64,000 bases of DNA from JBDTDV01 sp039922875 (GTDB lineage Bacteria > Actinomycetota > Actinomycetes > Actinomycetales > Microbacteriaceae), in the NCBI GenBank assembly GCA_039922875.1, contig JBDTDV010000008.1:77236-141235 (forward strand), in the 5' to 3' direction. Both the position numbers and the translations under genes were made by a program. The notes below the pieces were generated by a model, which was not told the DNA's origin, searched no databases, and worked only from the letters and a program-made list of their open reading frames with translations. Of this stretch, positions 34,101 to 42,326 are shown piece after piece. Numbering within the stretch: position 1 is the stretch's first letter; each line of letters opens with the position of its first letter.

Positions 34101-34805
34101 TCAGCGCCGGGATAGGCGCAACAGCGCGGGCTCGCTCTTCGACGGCTGCGGTGCGGTCCGCGATGTCGTGTGCGTCTGAGCCCACTGCGTGCAATCGTCG
34201 ATCACGTCGACGAGCAAGTCGTGCAAGTGCCGGTCCGGATCACTAATGCAGGCCTGTGCGATGCCTTGCACCGCCGCACCGACGATGCTCGAGGCGGTAC
34301 GCACAGTGAGGGTGTCCGGGAGATTACCCGCCATCGACTCGATGAACTCATGTGCCCAGCGTTCGGCGTCCGGGACTTGACCCAACGCCACGTCGATGCG
34401 TTTCGCCCACTGCGGATCGGGCGCGCCATCGAGCGTCTCCAGCGCGCGCTGGCAGGCGAGGATGCCGGCGGCCAGCGCCCGCTGTCGGCTCGCGGCCGCA
34501 ACCGGTACCGCCGCGCACGAGCAACGCAACGCGATCAGCACGGTCATCCGCGGGTCGGCGCTGGTCACGCCGATCACACTCGGGATCAGCGGAGCCAACT
34601 CGGCGCGCGCGTGATCGGAACTGTAGTCATTGACCGCGCGGGCCACGGCGGCCAGCAGCGGGTGGGTGCACCGCGGGTGGTCGCTCCACGGTTCGCCGGC
34701 CAGATACGACGCGAACTCCATAAAGCAGGCGCCGCGCCTGGGATTGCGATGCTTGCCCCTGGACAGGACGGGCATCAGGTCTGGTGATAGCGCTGTCGCT
34801 TTCAT
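34101..34805 (-). CDS. Conserved actinobacterial protein of unknown function
   Basis: The 234-residue protein is not linked to a known enzyme. A conserved N-terminal segment LSRGKHRNPRRGACFMEFAS (about 14-33) is followed by an all-alpha domain with several Cys (RCTHP, LRCSCAAVP), suggesting helical bundles and possible metal binding. ATG 34805 is chosen because GGGAGG lies upstream; the frame extends 57 codons further, without support. It is divergent from the DsbA-family gene. No membrane segments are seen. Confidence 0.65.
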   Translation of the reverse strand: MKATALSPDLMPVLSRGKHRNPRRGACFMEFASYLAGEPWSDHPRCTHPLLAAVARAVNDYSSDHARAELAPLIPSVIGVTSADPRMTVLIALRCSCAAVPVAAASRQRALAAGILACQRALETLDGAPDPQWAKRIDVALGQVPDAERWAHEFIESMAGNLPDTLTVRTASSIVGAAVQGIAQACISDPDRHLHDLLVDVIDDCTQWAQTHTTSRTAPQPSKSEPALLRLSRR

Positions 34806-34935
34806 GGTGCGTTGCCTCCCGCATGAATGCCTTCCTCTAGTCTGCTCCGTGCCGCACCGAAAGGCCAGAGCAGAGCTGGGAATGGCCAGAACAGAGCTGG
34901 GAACATTGCCGCCGGGCGCGGCGTTATCGGAGAGC

Positions 34936-35607
34936 ATGACCACATTAGAAACGAACGCCACATCCGAAACCCGCACGATCGACTCGAATCCGGCTCAGGT
35001 CGGCGCGGCCACTGCCGTCGACTTCTGGTTCGACCCCTCGTGCCCATGGGCCTGGATGACCTCGCGCTGGGTCGACGAGGTCGCGACGCTGCGGAACCTG
35101 GACGTGACCTGGCATGTGATGAGCCTCGCGGTGCTCAATGAGGAGCAAGACGTGAGCGAGGGGTACCGGGAGTTTCTGCCCCGGGCGCTGAAATACACCC
35201 GGTTGGTGTCGGCGGTGGCGCAACTGCAGGGACAGTCGGCGATCAAGCCTCTCTACGACGCACTCGGCGCGCGTATCCACCTGGGTGGCAACAACAATCC
35301 TGACGAGGTGATTCCGGCGGCTCTGGCCGAAACAAACCTGCCTGCCGACTACGCACGGTTCGCTGATTCCGATGAGTACGACGCGCAAATGCGAGCGAGT
35401 CATTTCGATGGCATCGCCCGCGTCGGTCAGGAAGTCGGCACGCCGGTCATCGCCGTCAACGGGACGGCCTTTTTCGGCCCGGTCATCTCGCCGGCTCCGC
35501 ACGGCGAGCAGGCTGCGGCGCTCTGGGACGGCGTGCTTGCCGTAGCCAGTTATGACGGCTTCTTTGAAATCAAGCGAACCCGCACCCGCGAACCGATCTT
35601 CGAGTAG
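34936..35607 (+). CDS. DsbA-fold protein, Rv2466c-like mycothiol-dependent family
   Basis: Thioredoxin-fold oxidoreductase of 223 residues. The motif FWFDPSCPWAWMTSRW (about 31-46) matches the family of M. tuberculosis Rv2466c, a mycothiol-dependent reductase, but the resolving Cys of CPWC is Ala here, leaving one active Cys. The GTPVIAVNG cis-Pro loop follows. Loss of the second Cys suits a monothiol mechanism with mycothiol as the partner. Start ATG 34936 follows GGAGA. Confidence 0.82.
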   Translation: MTTLETNATSETRTIDSNPAQVGAATAVDFWFDPSCPWAWMTSRWVDEVATLRNLDVTWHVMSLAVLNEEQDVSEGYREFLPRALKYTRLVSAVAQLQGQSAIKPLYDALGARIHLGGNNNPDEVIPAALAETNLPADYARFADSDEYDAQMRASHFDGIARVGQEVGTPVIAVNGTAFFGPVISPAPHGEQAAALWDGVLAVASYDGFFEIKRTRTREPIFE

Positions 35608-35634
35608 GTCGCGCTCGGGCAATAAACTTGCCGC

Positions 35635-36150
35635 ATGCGCATACACATCGGCACCGATCATGCGGGGCTGGAATTCAGCCGGCACCTGATCGAGCATCTC
35701 TCCGCGGCTGGTCACGAAGTAGTCGACCACGGGCCGCGAAGTTACGACGCGCTTGACGACTACCCGGGGTTCTGCATCGCCGCCGCCAGTGCCGTGGCGG
35801 CAGATCAGCAAGCCGGGGTGCAATCGCTCGGGGTGGTGTTCGGTGGTTCCGGAAACGGAGAGCAGATCTCGGCGAACAAGGTCGCCGGCATCCGCGCCGC
35901 ACTGGTCTGGAACCAGAGCACCGCGTTACTGGCCCGCCAGCACAACGATGCGAATGTCATCTCGATCGGGGCGCGCCAGCACACAGTCGAGGAGGCGACG
36001 AGTTTCATCGACACGTTCATCGCCGAAGCGTTCTCCTTCGAGGAGCGTCACGTGCGGCGCATCGCCCAGATCGCCGAATACGAGGCCACCGGAGCAATAG
36101 CAGGTCGGGACCTCGGCAATGCGGTATCCGCGCCGACGGCAGGTAGGTAG
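35635..36150 (+). CDS. rpiB: Ribose-5-phosphate isomerase B
   Basis: Interconverts ribose 5-phosphate and ribulose 5-phosphate in the pentose phosphate pathway. The 171 residues carry TDHAG at the N-terminus and SGNGEQ, in which Glu76 is the base, as in the actinobacterial RpiB lacking the catalytic Cys of other RpiBs. The Nei-like gene follows after 2 bp, so the two are in an operon. Confidence 0.92.
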   Translation: MRIHIGTDHAGLEFSRHLIEHLSAAGHEVVDHGPRSYDALDDYPGFCIAAASAVAADQQAGVQSLGVVFGGSGNGEQISANKVAGIRAALVWNQSTALLARQHNDANVISIGARQHTVEEATSFIDTFIAEAFSFEERHVRRIAQIAEYEATGAIAGRDLGNAVSAPTAGR

Positions 36151-36152
36151 CG

Positions 36153-37154
36153 GTGCCTGAGGGACATTCGGTGCACCGGATCGCTCGCCAGTTCGCGCAT
36201 AATTTTCTCGGACACCGGGTTGCCGTCTCGTCCCCGCAGGGGCGTTTCGCCGAGGGGGCAGCGCTGATCGACGGACGCGTTATCACCGATTCCCGTGCGA
36301 TCGGAAAACAGATGTTCCTTGAGTTCGACCACCAGCTGTGGCTGCGGGTGCACCTGGGGATCTACGGTGCGTGGGACTTCGCCGGGGCAGTCTCGGTGGA
36401 CCCGACTATCGCATCCGCCAATGGCCGGATGGGACAGACCAATCAGCGCGGCACGGCGCTGGATAAGCCGGTGCTCGATGAAGCGGGCGAGAACTCGCTG
36501 CACAGCATCGGCGCCCCACGGCGCACCCGGCTGCGGATGGCCGAGCAGGAGACCCTGCGGGCGGTTGATGGAGCCGGCCAAGATACCTTCCCACCCGAGC
36601 CGATCGGGCAGGTACGAGTGCGGCTGCTCACCGACGCGGCGGTTGCCGATTTGCGTGGCCCGACCGCCTGCGAGGTGCTTGATCCGGCCCAGGTGGATGC
36701 CGTGATCGCCAAGCTCGGTCCGGATCCGCTGGTGCACAACGACGCCGAAACCGAGGACCACTTTGCCGCGACCATCCGGAAGAAGCCCACTCCGATAGCA
36801 CTGCTCCTGATGGACCAGTCCGTGGTCAGCGGTATCGGCAATGTTTACCGGGCCGAATTGTTGTTCCGGGCGAGATTGAACCCGCACACGCCCGGCAAGA
36901 AGGTTCCGGAGGAGACCGCACGCGAGCTATGGCGCGACTGGGCCCGGTTGCTGAAAATCGGCGTCGAAACCGGTCAGATGATGACCATGGCCGATCTTGA
37001 CGACGAGGCGTACACCCGCGCCATGGCATCCCGTGCCGACCGGCACTGGGTATACAAGCGCGAGGGACTACCCTGCCGGGTGTGCGCAACACACATCGTC
37101 CTGGAGGAGATCGGCGCGCGCAAACTGTACTGGTGCCCGAGCTGCCAGGCGTGA
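36153..37154 (+). CDS. Fpg/Nei-family DNA glycosylase-lyase
   Basis: Excises oxidised bases and nicks the abasic site. The N-terminal PEGHSVHRIA provides Pro2 (the nucleophile after Met removal) and Glu3, an endonuclease VIII-like start. The H2TH region includes DQSVVSGIGNVYRAE, and a C-terminal zinc finger has CRVC...CPSC spacing. The 333 residues are longer than E. coli Nei, with an insertion around 80-140. GTG 36153 sits 2 bp after rpiB. The stop is inside a 19-20 bp tandem duplication. Confidence 0.9.
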   Translation: MPEGHSVHRIARQFAHNFLGHRVAVSSPQGRFAEGAALIDGRVITDSRAIGKQMFLEFDHQLWLRVHLGIYGAWDFAGAVSVDPTIASANGRMGQTNQRGTALDKPVLDEAGENSLHSIGAPRRTRLRMAEQETLRAVDGAGQDTFPPEPIGQVRVRLLTDAAVADLRGPTACEVLDPAQVDAVIAKLGPDPLVHNDAETEDHFAATIRKKPTPIALLLMDQSVVSGIGNVYRAELLFRARLNPHTPGKKVPEETARELWRDWARLLKIGVETGQMMTMADLDDEAYTRAMASRADRHWVYKREGLPCRVCATHIVLEEIGARKLYWCPSCQA

Positions 37155-37186
37155 CGGCGACTGCCCGGGCGTGACGGCGACTACCC
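37148..37186. repeat. 20-bp period tandem duplication spanning the glycosylase stop
   Basis: GGCGTGACGGCGACT(G/A)CCC occurs at 37148-37166 and 37168-37186 with one mismatch. The first copy contains the stop TGA (37152-37154). Confidence 0.85.
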
Positions 37187-37217
37187 AGTGTTGGGCTGCC
37201 GTTCGCTCGGCTCCGGC

Positions 37218-37703
37218 TTATTCGCTGATGTGCGCGAAGAGCTGCCAGCGGTCGTAAACCAGTCCGCGCTCGATCTCGACGACGACATCCTGACTGTTCA
37301 CGTCGATCTCTTCGAGCTCCTTGACGGCGGTGCGCACCGTAACCAGTGCGGCGTCGAGCTGTTCCACCATCTGGGTGATGGCGACTTTCGACTGCTGGAA
37401 TCCCGCGCTCAACTCACCGGTGGTGGTCTTAGTTGCGACGGTCCTCAGCCGAGCGTCGACGGGTAGACCGAGGGCCACGACCCGCTCGGCGGCGAGGTCC
37501 GCCCACGCTAAGGCGTGCATGACAACCTGGTCGAGCAGCTCGTGCACTCCGATGAAGTTGTCTCCGCGAACATGCCAGTGGGCCTGCTTGCCGTTGACGA
37601 CGACCGCAGTCAGGTCCACCACTACCGGGTCGAGGAATTGGGCAGCCGCGGCGGCGACATCGGGGTTGGCCGAGTATTTGGTCGTTGTGGCTGTCTCTGT
37701 CAT
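37218..37703 (-). CDS. dps: Dps-family ferritin-like DNA protection protein
   Basis: Oxidises and stores iron with H2O2 and protects DNA in stationary phase. The 161-residue four-helix bundle keeps the inter-subunit ferroxidase residues His42, His54, Asp69 and Glu73 with the exact spacing of E. coli Dps (51/63/78/82). The N-terminal tail is short and lightly charged. It stands alone, convergent with the glycosylase gene. Confidence 0.93.
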   Translation of the reverse strand: MTETATTTKYSANPDVAAAAAQFLDPVVVDLTAVVVNGKQAHWHVRGDNFIGVHELLDQVVMHALAWADLAAERVVALGLPVDARLRTVATKTTTGELSAGFQQSKVAITQMVEQLDAALVTVRTAVKELEEIDVNSQDVVVEIERGLVYDRWQLFAHISE

Positions 37704-37802
37704 AGTTTTACCCTTTCGCTTATGTCAAGGGCAACGCTACCCTGCGCGGGGTATTCCGCAAGGCGGCATAGGCTGAGCTGACGGGGACGGTGGAGGGAAA
37801 GC

Positions 37803-39044
37803 ATGGGCTCGCGCGAACGCGTTGTCATCACCGGTTTGGGAGCGCTGACACCGCTGGGAAACTCCTGGGGTCAGACCTGGACCGGGCTCACCTCCGGCCG
37901 CAGCGGCGTCGGACCGATCACCCGATTCGACGCGAGCGGATTCCCGACCAGGATCGCCGCTGAGGTCAAAGATTTCGACCCGGCATCCGTCTTGTCGGTG
38001 AAACGCGTGAACCGATCGTCTCGATCGACGCAGCTCGCGGTCGCTGCCGCGCAAGAGGCGGTAGCGGATGCCGGTCTCGGCCCACGCCTGGACGAGGTCA
38101 ACGCCGCGGTGATCGTCAACAGCGCTGTCGCCGGGTTCCCCGAGGTTCAAGATGCCACCGAGATCTTCCATGACGGCGGTATCCGGCATTTGAAGGCGAG
38201 CTTCGTGCCTTCCGCGCTGACGAACATGCCCGCCTGCGAGATCGCCATCGACCTCGGTGTACACGGCCCGGTGAACGCGAGCGCGCTCGCCTGCGCGAGC
38301 GGCCTCTACGCGCTGCTGGAGGCACGACGCCTGCTCGTGTCGGGGGAGGCTGACGTCGTCGTCGCAGGTGGCACGGATGCCGCAATCACTCCGGTGATGT
38401 TCGGCGGCTTGAGCTCGATGCGGTCGCTGTCGCAGCATAACGACGCGCCGACCGAGGCATCCCGGCCGTTCGACGCCGACCGCGATGGGTTTGTCTTCGG
38501 CGAGGGCGCGGTGATCATGGTGTTGGAGCGGCTGTCCGATGCCCGGGCGCGTGGCGCGCACGCGTACGCCGAAATTCTCGGCGGGGCGCTGACCAGCGAT
38601 GCCTTCCACATCGTTGCGCCGGAGCCGACCGGTCAGTACGCCACGCTGGCGATCACCAGGGCGCTGGCCAACGCACAGTTGAACGCGGATGCCGTCGACC
38701 TGGTCTGCGCGCACGGCACCTCGACCCGGGCCAACGACCGCACCGAGTCGATGGCGATCCGCGCCGCGCTGGGGGAGGCGGCATCCCGCGTGGCGGTCAG
38801 CGCGCCGAAGTCGATGACCGGGCATTTGATCGGCGCAGCGGGCGCGTTGGCCGGGATGCTCTGTGCCCTGTCGATTGAGCAGGGCATCATCCCACCGACG
38901 ATCAACTATCTGACGCCGGATCCGGAGTGCCCGCTGGATTATGTGCCACTGACTGCGCGGGAGCAGCGGGTGCGCTACGCGATCACCAACGCGTTCGGTT
39001 TCGGCGGTCAGAACTGCGTCGCGGCGTTCGGCGCGGTGGACTGA
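37803..39044 (+). CDS. Beta-ketoacyl-ACP synthase II-like enzyme
   Basis: Condensing enzyme of fatty-acid-type chain elongation. The 413 residues carry the Cys-His-His triad: Cys164 in LACASG, His304 in CAHGTST and His341 in TGHLIGAAG. The closing FGFGGQN is a family signature. It stands outside a fab operon, with no ACP or malonyltransferase beside it, so it may be a second FabF or a specialised synthase. The stop is inside a tandem repeat (39030-39063). Confidence 0.85.
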   Translation: MGSRERVVITGLGALTPLGNSWGQTWTGLTSGRSGVGPITRFDASGFPTRIAAEVKDFDPASVLSVKRVNRSSRSTQLAVAAAQEAVADAGLGPRLDEVNAAVIVNSAVAGFPEVQDATEIFHDGGIRHLKASFVPSALTNMPACEIAIDLGVHGPVNASALACASGLYALLEARRLLVSGEADVVVAGGTDAAITPVMFGGLSSMRSLSQHNDAPTEASRPFDADRDGFVFGEGAVIMVLERLSDARARGAHAYAEILGGALTSDAFHIVAPEPTGQYATLAITRALANAQLNADAVDLVCAHGTSTRANDRTESMAIRAALGEAASRVAVSAPKSMTGHLIGAAGALAGMLCALSIEQGIIPPTINYLTPDPECPLDYVPLTAREQRVRYAITNAFGFGGQNCVAAFGAVD

Positions 39045-39063
39045 GACGGCGCGGTGGACTGAG
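39030..39063. repeat. 16-bp tandem duplication spanning the synthase stop
   Basis: GGCGCGGTGGACTGAG occurs at 39030-39045 and 39048-39063, identical, period 18. More degenerate G-rich copies follow to about 39100. The first copy carries the stop codon. Confidence 0.85.
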
Positions 39064-39225
39064 GCGGTGCGCTGGGGCGGTGGGCTGAGAGGCGGTGCGC
39101 ATTTCCGAATCCTGCCCGTCCGCGAGCCCCGTTTCCGGTCCGGATTCAGGACGGCTACGGCGTGTCGGGAAGGTGACGCCGCCGGGTCCGCTTCGGTCCT
39201 GAATTTGGCACACGCTCTGGTCCCT

Positions 39226-40080
39226 TTAGGTGTCTTTGCGGATCCAGCGGAATGTGACCCGGCACAGTACCAGCCCGGCGACAAACCAGATCAGCATGTT
39301 GATGGCGACCCAGGTCAGGTCCCAGCCTCCGGTCTGCTCCAGCGTCGAGAATGACTCGGGCAGGAACACCGCGCGCATGCCCTGCGCCATCCATTTCAGC
39401 GGGAACACGGCGGCAACATTTTGCAGCCACTCGGGCAGCATGTTGAATTGCAGGTAGACGCCGGAGATGAACTGCAGCACTAATACGATGGGGATGACCA
39501 CCGCCGTCGCGCTCTTACCGCTGCGCGGGAGCGCCGAGATCGCGATACCGAGCACGCAACTGGTGATCACTCCGAGCAGGAATACCCAGGCGAACAGCAG
39601 CCAGGCATCCGCCTCTGTGGGCAGGGTCACACCAAAGGCGTACCGCGCGACCAGGAGCAGCAGTACGGCTTGGAACACGGCGCTGACCATCACCATGCCG
39701 ATTTTGCCGATGAAGTATGAGATCACCGGCAGCGGTGACCCGCCCAGACGTTTCAGCGTGCCGTCGCCCTTTTCGGCCGCGATATCAACACCGAGGTTCT
39801 GCACCCCGCTCAGGAGCATGCCAGCTGCAAGCATGCCCGGCAGGTAGTAGGCGCCGAAGCTGATGCCACCGGTACCGTCTGGATTCCGCCCGATGTTGCC
39901 GGCGGTGCTGAATGCGACCGCGAAGACCGAAAGCATCAGGATGGGGAACAGGAACGTGAAGAAGACGGAGTCACCCTGGCGGAAGTAGACCTTCAGCTCG
40001 TAGCCGATTCGGGACAGGCCGAGCCGGATGGTGCGACCGGGCGAATTGATTCCGGGGACGGTTGTCGTGGTGCCGGTCAT
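39226..40080 (-). CDS. ABC-2 type exporter permease
   Basis: Membrane component of an ABC exporter; the cargo is unknown. The 284 residues have about six hydrophobic helices (around residues 45-65, 85-110, 120-145, 150-175, 180-205 and 255-280) and the LPGMLAAGMLLSGVQNLG region typical of ABC-2 permeases. Its ATG overlaps the ATPase stop by 4 bp. The pair resembles drug or lipid efflux systems of the DrrAB/YhaP type. Confidence 0.87.
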   Translation of the reverse strand: MTGTTTTVPGINSPGRTIRLGLSRIGYELKVYFRQGDSVFFTFLFPILMLSVFAVAFSTAGNIGRNPDGTGGISFGAYYLPGMLAAGMLLSGVQNLGVDIAAEKGDGTLKRLGGSPLPVISYFIGKIGMVMVSAVFQAVLLLLVARYAFGVTLPTEADAWLLFAWVFLLGVITSCVLGIAISALPRSGKSATAVVIPIVLVLQFISGVYLQFNMLPEWLQNVAAVFPLKWMAQGMRAVFLPESFSTLEQTGGWDLTWVAINMLIWFVAGLVLCRVTFRWIRKDT

Positions 40081-40967
40081 GTCGGCTCCGACTGCGTTGC
40101 GGTGGGGGACTGCGTTGCGGTGTCGGCCCCGACGAGCCTTAGGTAGACGTCCTCCAGGCTCGGCCGGATCACCTCGAGTTCGTCGGGTTCTTCGTTGCGT
40201 TCGGCGTATAGCCGTGCCACCAAACCGGCTGGGCCGGTGGTGCGCTCCTCGTGAAGCGCTCCATCCTGCCGCCAGCGCACCAGGGGAATACGAGCGTCGG
40301 CCCCGCCGAGCTCATCGATTCGGCCGATGTCAATGATCCGGCCGCCGTTGATGACCGCGGCCCGGTCCGCGAGGTGTGCCGCCTCGTCCAGGTAGTGGGT
40401 GGTTAGCAGAATTGTGGTTCCGTCATCCTTCAGGCCGTCAATCAGCGCCCAGAACTGACGTCTGGCCTCCGGATCGAACCCGGTTGTCGGCTCGTCGAGG
40501 AAGAGCAATTCCGGGCGTCCGATGATGCCCAGCGCGACGTCGACGCGTCTGCGCTGCCCGCCGGAGAGCTTCGCGATCCGCGTCTTTGCCTTCTGGCCCA
40601 GGCCCACCGCGTCGATGACCTCGGCAACCGGGCGCGGATTTCGATAGTAGCCGGCGAAGTGGGTCAGCTGCTCGAGCACGGTGACGTTGCCGCTCTCGCC
40701 GGTGTTCTGGAGCACGATCCCGAGCCTGGCCTTCCAGTCGATGCCGCCGCGCTGGGGGTCGACGCCGAGTACGCGCGCCTCGCCGCCGGAACGGTCCCGA
40801 TAGCCCTCCAAGATTTCGATCGTCGTCGATTTGCCTGCGCCGTTCGGCCCGAGCATTGCGAACGTCTCGCCGCGTCGGATGGTAAAATTCACGCCGTCCA
40901 GGCCGACCACGCTGCCGTAGGTTTTGCGCAGGTTGTGCACACATACGACGTCCTCGGAATCGGTCAT
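40077..40967 (-). CDS. ABC exporter ATP-binding protein (DrrA-like)
   Basis: ATPase partner of the ABC-2 permease. Walker A GPNGAGKST (40-48), signature LSGGQRRRVD, Walker B LLFLDEPTTGFDP and the switch His in LLTTHYLDEA are all present. The last 80 residues form a DrrA-type C-terminal extension that often contacts the permease. The overlap with the permease gene shows they are made together. Confidence 0.92.
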   Translation of the reverse strand: MTDSEDVVCVHNLRKTYGSVVGLDGVNFTIRRGETFAMLGPNGAGKSTTIEILEGYRDRSGGEARVLGVDPQRGGIDWKARLGIVLQNTGESGNVTVLEQLTHFAGYYRNPRPVAEVIDAVGLGQKAKTRIAKLSGGQRRRVDVALGIIGRPELLFLDEPTTGFDPEARRQFWALIDGLKDDGTTILLTTHYLDEAAHLADRAAVINGGRIIDIGRIDELGGADARIPLVRWRQDGALHEERTTGPAGLVARLYAERNEEPDELEVIRPSLEDVYLRLVGADTATQSPTATQSEPT

Positions 40968-41078
40968 GAGACCATGCTGCCTGAATCCGGCCGCTTAAAC
41001 AGGCAATCGGCGTTTCGCCGGCGCAATTCAGCCTGTTGAGGGTGCCAAGTCGCCATTTTTGCCCGTCAGGGCGAGGAG

Positions 41079-41149
41079 AGGGGATGACGAGAATCGAACT
41101 CGCGTAATCAGTTTGGAAGACTGAGGCTCTACCATTGAGCTACATCCCC
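41079..41149 (-). tRNA. tRNA-Gly (TCC anticodon)
   Basis: On the minus strand the acceptor GGGGATG pairs with CATCCCC. The anticodon loop CTTCCAA gives TCC. The T arm is GCGAGTTCGATTCTCGT. The discriminator is T and no CCA is encoded. Length is 71 nt. Confidence 0.96.
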
Positions 41150-41216
41150 ACAGCATCCGGACCGTCGTCATTCTACGCAACAGGCGTGGAAACTGCCGAT
41201 GATTACTGTACAGGAC

Positions 41217-41921
41217 TTACGGCATTCGCTCGGTCGACGAGCCGATTCCCTGCGACGGGAACTGCGGCGAGTAGGACTTCCAGAATCGGTAATAGCGCCG
41301 CGCTCCGATCCAGAGCGACACGGCGAAATATCCGGCTCCGCCCACGATACCGGTGCCGACGGCCCAGCCGGGCGAGCCCCAAGCCAGTGCGACGATCCCG
41401 GCGAGGAAGAGACCGAGGAGGGCGGCGTTGACGGCGATGATGAACACCATGCTGCTTCCGGCGACCTGACTTGAGCCACGACGGCCGAGGAAATAGTAGG
41501 TCTGCACGGAGCCTGCGCGATCGTCGAATCGGGATGCCATCAGATACGGGGCTACGCCGGGATCGAGGTCCACGTACGCGGCGCGGAGCCGGTTCATCGC
41601 CAGCACGAACGACAAATCCTCCATGCTCACGTTGAGCACGCGGACTTGGGTGAGGAAGCCGATGACGAAAATGATTCCGAGTACCGTGAGCGCAAATCCC
41701 GGGAACACTCCGTTGAACCGGGTGGCCTGCCCCGCGAGCGCAAGACTGACCAGCCCGGCCGAGGTCAGTGTGAGGAACATGCTGATCCGGTTGAGAACCT
41801 CGCCCTGAGTCGTGCTCCGAGAGGCGAGCAGACTCCAGTGCTCGGTGGCGAGCAATTGCGCGCGCACTCCGGGTGGTACCGCAGTTCCGGCATTGGCCGG
41901 CTCCGCTGCCTCATCGGGCAT
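41217..41921 (-). CDS. Four-helix membrane protein of unknown function
   Basis: The 234-residue protein has an N-terminal cytosolic Ala/Pro-rich head and hydrophobic segments at about 46-66, 72-95, 155-175 and 178-205. Between the second and third pairs lies a soluble loop with RLRAAYVDLDPGVAPYLMASRFDDR. The short C-terminus holds RRYYRFWKSY. No enzymatic motif is seen. It stands alone between tRNA-Gly and the 17-bp tandem repeat; the function is not known. Confidence 0.7.
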   Translation of the reverse strand: MPDEAAEPANAGTAVPPGVRAQLLATEHWSLLASRSTTQGEVLNRISMFLTLTSAGLVSLALAGQATRFNGVFPGFALTVLGIIFVIGFLTQVRVLNVSMEDLSFVLAMNRLRAAYVDLDPGVAPYLMASRFDDRAGSVQTYYFLGRRGSSQVAGSSMVFIIAVNAALLGLFLAGIVALAWGSPGWAVGTGIVGGAGYFAVSLWIGARRYYRFWKSYSPQFPSQGIGSSTERMP

Positions 41922-41963
41922 GCCCCATTGTCCCAGGCTCCGATGTTCACGCCAAGGGGCAGT

Positions 41964-42093
41964 GTGCCGCGGGATCTGCCGTGCCGCGGGATCTGCCGTG
42001 CTGCAGGATCTGCGTGCTGCAGGGCTCTGCGTGCCGCAGGATATGCAATGCTGCAGCCTGCCGTGCCGTAGGCAGGTGCAGTGCCGCGCCGGC
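41964..42093. repeat. 17-bp tandem repeat array, about seven degenerate units
   Basis: The unit GTGCCGCGGGATCTGCC is perfect at 41964-41980 and 41981-41997. It then decays through GTGCTGCAGGATCTGC (41998-42013), GTGCTGCAGGGCTCTGC (42014-42030) and GTGCCGCAGGATATGCA (42031-42047) to three weaker units ending near 42093. It fills most of the 279-bp gap before tRNA-Pro. Confidence 0.85.
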
Positions 42094-42200
42094 TAGCATC
42101 CGGGAATCAGGATGTGTGCAGTAGACTTGCCGAGGCCATTTCACGCCGGTGCCCGCAGGGTCTCCGATCGTCGCGTGGCCGGCGGGTTGAGGCAGCGATC

Positions 42201-42274
42201 CGGGGCGTAGCTCAGCTTGGTAGAGCGCCCGGTTTGGGACCGGGAGGTCGCAGGTTCGAATCCTGTCGCCCCGA
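42201..42274 (+). tRNA. tRNA-Pro (TGG anticodon)
   Basis: The acceptor CGGGGCG pairs with CGCCCCG. The anticodon loop TTTGGGA gives TGG. The T arm is CGCAGGTTCGAATCCTGTCG. The discriminator is A and no CCA is encoded. It lies immediately upstream of tig and probably shares its transcript. Confidence 0.97.
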
Positions 42275-42326
42275 CAGAGAGTGCTTTCATCCCCAGAGAA
42301 TTCGCCCAATTACAGGAGACTTTTTC

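Noticed and set aside
37737..39284. 515-codon open frame antisense to the ketoacyl synthase
   Set aside because: Covers a gene with an intact Cys-His-His triad; Arg/His-rich product with no domain.
41964..42093. CRISPR array
   Set aside because: Units are contiguous 17-bp tandem copies without spacers and no cas gene is nearby.
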